Below are positions 24,459 through 30,655 of a DNA stretch of 64,000 bases, piece after piece. Where the stretch lies: the NCBI GenBank assembly GCA_001708385.1, contig CP012388.1, positions 2,480,001-2,544,000 of the forward strand, given 5' to 3'. The translations under genes and the position numbers were made by a program. The notes beneath the pieces are model-generated. The model was given only the letters and a program-made list of their open reading frames with translations. It was not told the origin of the DNA and searched no databases. The stretch comes from Flavobacterium psychrophilum. Lineage in GTDB: Bacteria; Bacteroidota; Bacteroidia; Flavobacteriales; Flavobacteriaceae. Numbering within the stretch: position 1 is the first letter of the stretch; every line of letters begins with the position of its first letter.

Positions 24459-24839
24459 ATGGTAGATGAGCAAATACGATACTCTGATGCTGACCTTGCA
24501 GAGTTTAGGGAATTAATTAGCAAAAAAATTGAGAAAGCTAAAGCCGATTTAGACCTGATACGCAGCGCTTATATGAACGACCTTAACAACGGTACCGACG
24601 ATACGTCGCCTACGTTTAAGGCTTTCGAAGAAGGCAGCGAAACAATGTCTAAAGAAGCGAACTCACAATTGGCTATCCGCCAGGAGAAGTTCATCCGCGA
24701 CCTTAAGAATGCGCTAATACGTATTGAAAACAAAACGTATGGCATTTGCAAAGTAACCGGAAAGCTAATCAACAAAGAAAGGCTAAAATTGGTTCCCCAT
24801 GCTACAATGAGCATCGAAGCTAAGAACATGCAACGATAA
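24459..24839 (+). CDS. DksA/TraR-family protein with degenerate zinc finger
   Basis: A 126-residue protein. The N-terminal two-thirds is a helical hairpin (SDADLAEFRELISKKIEKAK, QEKFIRDLKNALIRIENKTY) as in DksA, which reaches into the RNA polymerase secondary channel. The C-terminal finger GICKVTGKLINKERL keeps only one of the four zinc cysteines, so zinc binding is doubtful; this loss is common in Bacteroidota members. The tip region has acidic residues (NDLNNGTDDTS) where DksA has its catalytic aspartates. It follows ileS by seven bases and shares its transcript, ended by a strong terminator. Confidence 0.85.
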   Translation: MVDEQIRYSDADLAEFRELISKKIEKAKADLDLIRSAYMNDLNNGTDDTSPTFKAFEEGSETMSKEANSQLAIRQEKFIRDLKNALIRIENKTYGICKVTGKLINKERLKLVPHATMSIEAKNMQR

Positions 24840-24847
24840 CAAGATAG

Positions 24848-24880
24848 AAACCGCCCCAACAAGGGCGGTTTTTTGTTTTT
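24848..24880 (+). terminator. Terminator of the ileS operon
   Basis: AAACCGCCC (24848-24856) pairs with GGGCGGTTT (24863-24871), followed by TTTTGTTTTT. It begins nine bases after the stop codon. Confidence 0.9.
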
Positions 24881-24890
24881 ATAAGGTTCG

Positions 24891-25258
24891 GTCATTCTGA
24901 ATGCAGCGCAGCGGAGTGAAGAATCTCTGTTATTACGAATAGATCCTTCGTTCCTCAGGATGACAGACAGTGCGAGTTATAGGGTTCTGTCATTCTGAAT
25001 GCAGCGCAGCGGAGTGAAGAATCTCTGTTATGACAAATAGAACCTTCGTTCCTCAGAATGACAATCAGTGCGAGTTATATGGTTCTGTCATTCTGAATGC
25101 AGCGCAGCGGAGTGAAGAATCTCTGTTGTACGAATAGATCCTTCGTTCCTCAGGATGACAAACAGTAAGTGTTATTGGGTTTTGTCATTCTGAATGCAGC
25201 GCAGCGGAGTGAAGAATCTCTGCTATTACGAATAAATCCTTCGTTCCTCAGGATGACA
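24891..25258 (+). repeat. Family A tandem repeat, four units (left of GIY-YIG)
   Basis: Four nearly identical units start at 24891, 24989, 25087 and 25184, a period of 97-98 bases. Each unit is about 75 bases: left part GTCATTCTGAATGCAGCGCA...GAAGAATCT, a short middle (CTGTTATTACGAAT) and a right part AGATCCTTCGTTCCTCAGGA ending TGACA. The outer ends are inverted (GTCATTCTGA / TCAGGATGAC), as are the inner ends (AGAATCT / AGATCCT), so every unit can fold as a hairpin. Units are separated by about 22-24 bases of a second conserved string (CAGTGCGAGTTATAGGGTTCT). No spacers of varied sequence exist, so this is not a CRISPR. Confidence 0.92.
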
Positions 25259-25281
25259 AACAGTACGTGTTATTGGGTTCT

Positions 25282-25687
25282 GTCATTCTGAATGCAGCGC
25301 AGCGGAGTGAAGAATCTAATCTATTTCATCATTCAGAAATTTCCAATCAGGATTAAATTCGCTTATTAAAGCATCCTTTTTCGCTCTTATCCACCCTTTT
25401 ATTTCTTTTTCACGATCAATTCCGGTTTCTGCATCCTGATAATGCTCCCAATACACAAGGTGCCAACATTTATATTTGGCTGTAAAAGCTTTAGAGTGCG
25501 GCTCAGGATTCTGGTGATAATGAAGTCGGTTTTTTAATTTATTTGTAAATCCCGTATACAATACTGTTTTTGTTCTGTTTGTTAGTATGTAGACATAATA
25601 ATTATGTGTGCCTAAAGTCTTTTGCATCAATTCTGGTTTAAAGTATAAAAATATAAAATTTTAGATTCTTCCTTCGTCAGAATGACA
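25282..25687 (-). mobile_element. Family A unit carrying a GIY-YIG gene (406 bp)
   Basis: This is the fifth unit of the array, opened by a gene. The left arm (25282-25317) is a full family A left half, ending AAGAATCT. The right arm (25663-25687, AGATTCTTCC...CAGAATGACA) is inverted relative to it: it shares AGATTCTTC and TCAGAATGAC with the left arm's complement but lacks about 12 central bases. The GIY-YIG gene fills the space and its TAG stop is formed by the last two bases of the left arm. The gene-less units therefore look like internally deleted copies of this element. Mobility is inference. Confidence 0.65.
25316..25627 (-). CDS. GIY-YIG nuclease family protein (UPF0213-like)
   Basis: A 103-residue single-domain protein. 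Seen: YYVYILTN (first GIY half) near residue 11, LYTGFTNKLKNRLHYHQ (YIG half and following Arg) near residue 24, a Lys/His-rich middle (AFTAKYKCWHLVYWEHY) and the conserved Glu region DAETGIDREKEIKGW near residue 70. These are the core elements of GIY-YIG endonucleases; partner domains for DNA recognition are absent. The stop codon overlaps the left arm of its host repeat, and its ATG lies 35 bases from the right arm. A link between nuclease and repeat spread is inferred, not shown. Confidence 0.88.
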   Translation of the reverse strand: MQKTLGTHNYYVYILTNRTKTVLYTGFTNKLKNRLHYHQNPEPHSKAFTAKYKCWHLVYWEHYQDAETGIDREKEIKGWIRAKKDALISEFNPDWKFLNDEID

Positions 25688-25710
25688 AACAGTACGTGTT
25701 ATTGGGTTCT

Positions 25711-26078
25711 GTCATTCTGAATGTAGCGCAGCGGAGTGAAGAATCTCTATTATTACGAATAGATCCTTCGTTCCTCAGGATGACAAACAGTACGTTTTAT
25801 TGGGTTCTTTTATTTTGAATGCAGCGCAACGGAGTGAAGAATCTCTGTTGTACGAATAGATCCTTCATTCCTATGGATGACAAACGGTGAGTGTTATTAT
25901 GTTCTGTCATTCTGAATGCAGCGCAGCGGAGTGAAAAATCTCTGCTATTACGAATAGATCCTTCGTCCCTCAGAATGACAAACAGTAAGTGTTATTGGGT
26001 TCTTTTATTTTGAATGCAGCGCAGCGGAGTGAAGAATCTCTGCTATTACCAATAGATACTTCGTTCCTTAGGATGACA
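25711..26078 (+). repeat. Family A tandem repeat, four units (right of GIY-YIG)
   Basis: Four units start at 25711, about 25808, 25906 and about 26004, again about 98 bases apart. They are slightly more diverged than the left group: two units read TTTTATTTTGAATGC in place of GTCATTCTGAATGC, and one right part is TTCATTCCTATGGATGACA. The arrangement around the gene is thus 4 units, gene-bearing unit, 4 units. Confidence 0.9.
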
Positions 26079-26165
26079 AACAGTGCTGTCGTAATGAATA
26101 TTAAAAAGCCTATATAATTTTGTGCCAATTCATGTAATTTATAACTGCAATACAAATAATTCCAT

Positions 26166-26173
26166 TATTTTTG
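26166..26173 (+). promoter_or_regulatory. -7 box of lspA
   Basis: TATTTTTG is a perfect TAnnTTTG, 18 bases before the ATG at 26192. No TTTG at the expected upstream distance. Confidence 0.5.
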
Positions 26174-26191
26174 CGGGTAAAATTTTAATAA

Positions 26192-26788
26192 ATGTCCTTA
26201 AAGAAAGCCTATCTTATTGTCATTCTTATATTGGTAATAGACCAGATCTCTAAAATATACATCAAAACCAACTTTATGCTTAATGAAGAGGTTAAGGTTT
26301 TTGAGTGGTTCAGGATTCGCTTTATAGAAAATGAGGGCATGGCATGGGGTGCACAGATACCGGGATCTTACGGTAAACTGATACTTACACTTTTCAGGCT
26401 GGTAGCCGTTTGCGGAATTGGCTGGTGGCTGCACGATTCGGTTAAGAAAAGGCTTTCTCCGTACCTTATCGTTTCTATCGCTTTAATTCTTGCAGGTGCG
26501 TTTGGTAATATAATCGACTCTGTTTTTTACGGATTGATATTTGACCATAGCCACGGGCAGGTTGCCACGTTATTCTCAGATCATCCGTACGGAACCGTAT
26601 TTCACGGTAAAGTTGTAGATATGCTTTATTTTCCGCTATTTGATGGTACTTTCCCATCGTGGTTTCCAATCTGGGGAGGTGAACACTTTAACTTCTTCAA
26701 CGCTATCTTTAATATTGCCGATGCCGCTATCTCTGTAGCAGTTGGTATATTGATAGTGTTTAATAAAAAGGCATTCGCGAAGAGCTAG
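26192..26788 (+). CDS. lspA: Lipoprotein signal peptidase (signal peptidase II)
   Basis: A 198-residue inner-membrane aspartic protease that cleaves signal peptides of prolipoproteins after lipidation. Four membrane helices are visible (about 6-24, 64-83, 89-108 and 170-190). The catalytic aspartates lie in VVDMLYFPLF and in FNIADAAISVAVG, with the conserved N-x-x-x-x-GN block as AGAFGNIIDS. It is somewhat longer than the Escherichia coli enzyme owing to a loop near residues 112-160 (HSHGQVATLFSDHPYG), usual in Bacteroidota. Its substrates include the many lipoproteins in this window. Confidence 0.95.
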   Translation: MSLKKAYLIVILILVIDQISKIYIKTNFMLNEEVKVFEWFRIRFIENEGMAWGAQIPGSYGKLILTLFRLVAVCGIGWWLHDSVKKRLSPYLIVSIALILAGAFGNIIDSVFYGLIFDHSHGQVATLFSDHPYGTVFHGKVVDMLYFPLFDGTFPSWFPIWGGEHFNFFNAIFNIADAAISVAVGILIVFNKKAFAKS

Positions 26789-26791
26789 AAT

Positions 26792-26912
26792 TAGTTGCCA
26801 GTTGATGGTTGTCAGTTAATAGATTTCCACAATTACGATCTTTACCGTCTTTCTCGCTATTCTTTGACTCATAGTAACTGATTGTCATCCGACAACCAGC
26901 AACTGACAACTA
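26792..26912. repeat. Inverted repeat (family E) between convergent genes
   Basis: TAGTTGCCAGTTGATGGTTG (26792 on) and the complement of GACAACCAGCAACTGACAAC (26891-26910) match at 20 of 22 positions across 22-base arms, enclosing about 77 bases. A single arm of the same type (TAGTTGCCGGTTGATAGTTG) lies at 42371-42392. It sits between lspA and the cyclo-ligase gene, both of which end towards it, and might act as a bidirectional terminator or be a mobile repeat. Confidence 0.7.
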
Positions 26913-27479
26913 TTAACCAAAAGAATACACTTTCAAAGGCGTTACACAGTAATCCATAGGTACATCGGTGGTATTAGTTTCAATAGCTTCTTCTTCGGCT
27001 TCAAAGAAGGATAAGCCGATTGTTACAACATCCTGTTTGCATTCGTTTAGGAAACGGTCGTAAAAGCCTTTTCCGTAGCCTACACGCTGTCCGTTATTGT
27101 CAAAAGCTAAAAGAGGCACAAACACCACATCAATCTTATTAGAAGGCACTTCTATACCATCTACAGGCTCTGGTATGCCGAACTGGTTCTTCATCAGGCG
27201 CGTATTATCCGTCAGCAGAAAATGAATCATAGTATGTGTTTCAAAATCCGAACGTGATACAATCACCTCTTTATCTTTTCCGGCAAGTATATTTAGGATG
27301 AATTCCGTATGCACCTCACGCTGTTCTTCCATTGTAAGGAACAGGTGAAAATAGATGTTATCCCATATATCCATCTTTAAAAGATTGTTGGCGATAGCAA
27401 GGCTTTTGTCTTCAATCTCATCAAGTGACAATGCCTGGCGCAGGTTTTTATAATGAAGGCGGAGGTCTTTTTTAAGCAT
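26913..27479 (-). CDS. 5-formyltetrahydrofolate cyclo-ligase
   Basis: A 188-residue cytoplasmic enzyme that converts 5-formyl-THF to 5,10-methenyl-THF with ATP. Seen: basic start MLKKDLRLHYKNLRQAL, a central segment EIPSNKIDVVFVPLLAFD (residues about 115-130) and the nucleotide-binding signature QRVGYGKGFYDRFL near residue 135, which defines the family, followed by VVTIGLSFFEAEEE. Length is normal. It ends one base after the family E inverted repeat and has no partner gene. Confidence 0.92.
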   Translation of the reverse strand: MLKKDLRLHYKNLRQALSLDEIEDKSLAIANNLLKMDIWDNIYFHLFLTMEEQREVHTEFILNILAGKDKEVIVSRSDFETHTMIHFLLTDNTRLMKNQFGIPEPVDGIEVPSNKIDVVFVPLLAFDNNGQRVGYGKGFYDRFLNECKQDVVTIGLSFFEAEEEAIETNTTDVPMDYCVTPLKVYSFG

Positions 27480-27664
27480 TGTTTATTTGTAGATTCGTGG
27501 ATTTGCTTATTTGTTGCACAGTTGTTTCACAAAGATACACGAAGAAGGCGCAAAGATTCGCAAAGAATAGGGGTTGGGGCGTGGGTACTTTTGATTGTAG
27601 GTGGCAATATTCTTAAAAGTCACAATCAAATCTATTAAATAACCGCATCACCAAATAACCAAAC

Positions 27665-28633
27665 CTAAAATCTATAACTCTGCGTGATGTGAAAAATGGC
27701 ATCGCCCTGATACACGATCGGAGCATCGTTGGCATTGATAATATAGCCGCTGTTTGGTGCTTTAACTTTGTGTTCTACTTTTCCGAAAGGGTCGGTTATA
27801 AGCGCAATTACATCGCCTTTGGTAACAAAATCGCCTGCAATAGCCCTGTGCTGGAATAACCCTGAAAAACGGGCACGTACCCATCCCGACTTATCAATGT
27901 AAATAGAATTGTTGTTGGCTACAGGTGCTTTCTTTTGCGGATTCAGCATATCGAAATGTTCAAGGAAACGCTTTGCTCCCTGAATACCTTCCTGTGTGAT
28001 ATTATTGTTAATATCCAGTGATTTTCCGCCCTCAAACAAAAGCATTTTAACGCCCAGTTTTCCGCAGGCACTTCTAAATGATCCGGTTATGTTCTTTGAA
28101 TATAGCGTAAAAGGCGCATTAAATACGTCTGACAGTTCTTTCAATTCGGGGTTATTGGGTACAATGCGAATTTGTGGCGCGTTGAAACGGCTGGCACCAC
28201 CGGCATGAAAGTCGATACAGTAATCTACATTCGGAATCACCTCTTTTAGCAGGTAATAGGCAAAGCGGCTGGCAAGCGATCCGTTTTTGCTTCCGGGGAA
28301 GACGCGGTTAAGGTCGCGACCATCGGGAAATTCCCGGCTTTGGTTTACGAATCCGAAAATATTAATAACAGGAATGCAGATAATCGTTCCGCGCTTAGGT
28401 TTGTTGATCTTTCGGGCAATCATCTGGCGGACAATCTCAATCCCGTTAATTTCGTCGCCATGCAGCCCGGCACTAAACAATACTGTTGGCCCTGCCAGTT
28501 TAGAACGCTCTACAATTATTGGGATTTTAAGTTTTGTCATGGTATGCAGGCGGGCAATTTCCATTGTAATGGTTCTGCTTTCGCCGGGTAAAACTTCTTC
28601 GCCAAGTATCGTGATGTTCTTATTTATCGCCAT
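27665..28633 (-). CDS. Succinylglutamate desuccinylase/aspartoacylase family protein
   Basis: A 322-residue zinc-dependent deacylase-like protein. Seen: zinc-site motif SAGLHGDEINGIE near residue 55, DGRDLNRVFPG near residue 105 with the Arg/Asn substrate contacts, and the third zinc ligand in VDYCIDFHAGGASRF near residue 150. A C-terminal beta domain (RARFSGLFQHRAIAGDFVTK...) resembles a biotinyl-like fold found in this subgroup. The substrate is unknown; related genes in other genomes often sit beside RimK-type ligases, which is not the case here. Start ATG at 28633 (MAINKNITILGEE). Confidence 0.88.
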   Translation of the reverse strand: MAINKNITILGEEVLPGESRTITMEIARLHTMTKLKIPIIVERSKLAGPTVLFSAGLHGDEINGIEIVRQMIARKINKPKRGTIICIPVINIFGFVNQSREFPDGRDLNRVFPGSKNGSLASRFAYYLLKEVIPNVDYCIDFHAGGASRFNAPQIRIVPNNPELKELSDVFNAPFTLYSKNITGSFRSACGKLGVKMLLFEGGKSLDINNNITQEGIQGAKRFLEHFDMLNPQKKAPVANNNSIYIDKSGWVRARFSGLFQHRAIAGDFVTKGDVIALITDPFGKVEHKVKAPNSGYIINANDAPIVYQGDAIFHITQSYRF

Positions 28634-28688
28634 AGGGTAGTATGAAAGGATAAAAGTAAGGAATTTTTGAGATATGGAATATGATTGC

Positions 28689-28727
28689 AACGCGGATGAC
28701 GCGGATCTGGGCAGATTTACGCGGATT
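28689..28727 (+). repeat. Single arm of repeat family B
   Basis: AACGCGGATGACGCGGATCT followed by GGGCAGATTTACGCGGATT. It matches the family B arms at 12798-12840 and 13286-13328 and has no partner. A degraded family D string (CTCCCTCTCCTTCGGAGA) follows at 28747. Confidence 0.7.
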
Positions 28728-28842
28728 GGTAATGTAGCGAAGCTGCTCCCTCTCCTTCGGAGACGGCATCCTGCTTAGGACTTTAAAAACAATTAACACA
28801 ACTCTCTCACCATTCCACCGTCAAACATTCGCTATTTGTTTT

Positions 28843-28850
28843 TAACTTTG
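28843..28850 (+). promoter_or_regulatory. -7 box of uvrC, four bases before the start codon
   Basis: TAACTTTG is a perfect -7 box that ends at 28850; the ATG is at 28855. With usual spacing the transcript would start at or within a few bases of the start codon, so the mRNA could be leaderless. No good TTTG is found 17-23 bases upstream, which weakens the case. Confidence 0.5.
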
Positions 28851-28854
28851 CAGT

Positions 28855-30651
28855 ATGCGTACTCCTCTTGAACTTCAGATACAAACCCTGCCCGACAATC
28901 CGGGTGTTTACCAGTATTTTGACAAAGACGACAAGCTGCTTTATGTGGGTAAGGCAAAGAACCTTAAAAAAAGGGTGATGTCTTATTTTAATAAAGTGCA
29001 CGACACCGGGCGAACTAACGTGATGGTGCGCAAGATCGTATCTATTAAACACATTGTTGTGCCTACCGAAAGTGAAGCCCTGCTGCTTGAAAATAACCTT
29101 ATCAAGAAACTTCAGCCGCGCTACAACATCATGCTTAAGGATGATAAGACGTATCCGTGGATATGCATAAAGCGTGAGCCGTTTTCGAGGGTGTTCTCTA
29201 CCCGAAAGGTGATAAAGGATGGGTCGGAATATTTTGGGCCTTATACCAGTTTCAAGACCGTGCATACGCTTTTGGATCTGATAAAAGAGCTGTATCCGTT
29301 GCGTACGTGCAATTACGACCTTAACGAGACAACCATACGTTCCGGAAAATATAAGGTGTGTTTAGAGTACCATTTAGGTAACTGCAAAGGTCCGTGTGAA
29401 GGTCACGAGCCATTGAGTGTGTACCAGGACCATGTAGATGCCATCCGTCAGATATTAAAAGGAAATTTTAAAGAATCGCTTAAGGATTTCCGCAAGCTGA
29501 TGCAGGATCTGGCAATGGATATGCGCTTTGAAGAAGCCCAGAAAATAAAAGAAAAGATAGAAGTACTGGAAAATTACCAGGCACGAAGCACGGTTTTTAA
29601 CCCTAAAATATCTAACCTCGATGTGTTTACAATAATTTCAGACGAAAGTATGGCCTATGTAAACTTCATTCAGGTGTCGCATGGTGCAATTATCCGTAGC
29701 CATACGATGGAAATTAAAAAGAAGCTCGACGAACCCGATGAGGAAATCTTAGAGCTGGCCGTGGTAGAACTGCGCGACCGTTTTAAACTGATGTCGAAAG
29801 AAATACTGGTTCCGTTTCCTATAAGTGTAGGCGAAAATATAACGGTTACCGTACCAAAGCTGGGGGACAAAAAACAGATTCTTGACCTTTCGGAGCGTAA
29901 CGCGCGTTTCTTCCGAATGGATCAGCTGAAGCAGATTAAGATTGTTGACCCCGACCGCCATACCAACCGTATTATGGCGCAGATGAAAGCCGACCTTCGC
30001 CTGCCCGAAGAGCCACGCCATATAGAATGTTTTGATAACTCGAACATTCAGGGAACAAACCCTGTTTCGGCATGTGTGGTGTTTAAAGATGGTAAGGCAA
30101 GTAAGAAAGACTACCGTCATTTTAATATAAAAACCGTTGTTGGCCCCGACGATTTTGCTTCTATGGAAGAAGTTGTTTTTCGCCGTTACCGCAGGCTGCT
30201 TGACGAAAACGAACCATTGCCGCAGCTGATAATTATCGACGGTGGAAAAGGTCAGTTGTCCTCTGCATTAAAAAGTATAGATGCCTTGGGGTTGCGTGGG
30301 AAAATTACTATATTGGGCATTGCTAAACGATTGGAAGAAATTTTCTATCCGGGCGACTCGATTCCGCTGTATCTCGACAAGAAATCTGAGACGCTGAAGA
30401 TCATTCAGCAATTGCGAAATGAAGCGCACCGTTTTGGTATTACCTTTCACCGCGATAAGCGAAGCAAGGCCGCGCTGCAAACATCGGTGGAAACCATACC
30501 CGGCATAGGCGAGAAGACTATGGTGACACTGCTGAAGCATTTTAAATCGGTAAAGCGGATGACCGCCGCACCCGAGGATGAAATTGCCAAAGTTGTGGGG
30601 CCGTCTAAAGCCAAAAAAATAACTGAGTTTTACAAAGACAAGAATAAATAA
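28855..30651 (+). CDS. uvrC: UvrABC excinuclease subunit C
   Basis: A 598-residue nuclease that makes both incisions in nucleotide excision repair. Domains in order: GIY-YIG at about 12-90 (PGVYQYFDKDDKLLYVGKAK), the cysteine-containing region (LEYHLGNCKGPCEG) near residue 170, the UVR domain that binds UvrB (AMDMRFEEAQKIKEKIEVLE) near 220-235, the RNase H-like 3' nuclease core (IECFDNSNIQGTNPVSACVV near 390, LIIIDGGKGQLSSAL near 460) and two helix-hairpin-helix motifs at the C-terminus (VETIPGIGEKTMVTLLKHF near 550). Everything needed for activity is present. The gene is followed after four bases by the patatin gene. Confidence 0.96.
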   Translation: MRTPLELQIQTLPDNPGVYQYFDKDDKLLYVGKAKNLKKRVMSYFNKVHDTGRTNVMVRKIVSIKHIVVPTESEALLLENNLIKKLQPRYNIMLKDDKTYPWICIKREPFSRVFSTRKVIKDGSEYFGPYTSFKTVHTLLDLIKELYPLRTCNYDLNETTIRSGKYKVCLEYHLGNCKGPCEGHEPLSVYQDHVDAIRQILKGNFKESLKDFRKLMQDLAMDMRFEEAQKIKEKIEVLENYQARSTVFNPKISNLDVFTIISDESMAYVNFIQVSHGAIIRSHTMEIKKKLDEPDEEILELAVVELRDRFKLMSKEILVPFPISVGENITVTVPKLGDKKQILDLSERNARFFRMDQLKQIKIVDPDRHTNRIMAQMKADLRLPEEPRHIECFDNSNIQGTNPVSACVVFKDGKASKKDYRHFNIKTVVGPDDFASMEEVVFRRYRRLLDENEPLPQLIIIDGGKGQLSSALKSIDALGLRGKITILGIAKRLEEIFYPGDSIPLYLDKKSETLKIIQQLRNEAHRFGITFHRDKRSKAALQTSVETIPGIGEKTMVTLLKHFKSVKRMTAAPEDEIAKVVGPSKAKKITEFYKDKNK

Positions 30652-30655
30652 CCCA

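Noticed and set aside
24891..26078. CRISPR-like regular array
   Set aside because: The strings between the repeats are themselves nearly identical and there are no varied spacers or cas genes; units are long palindromes.
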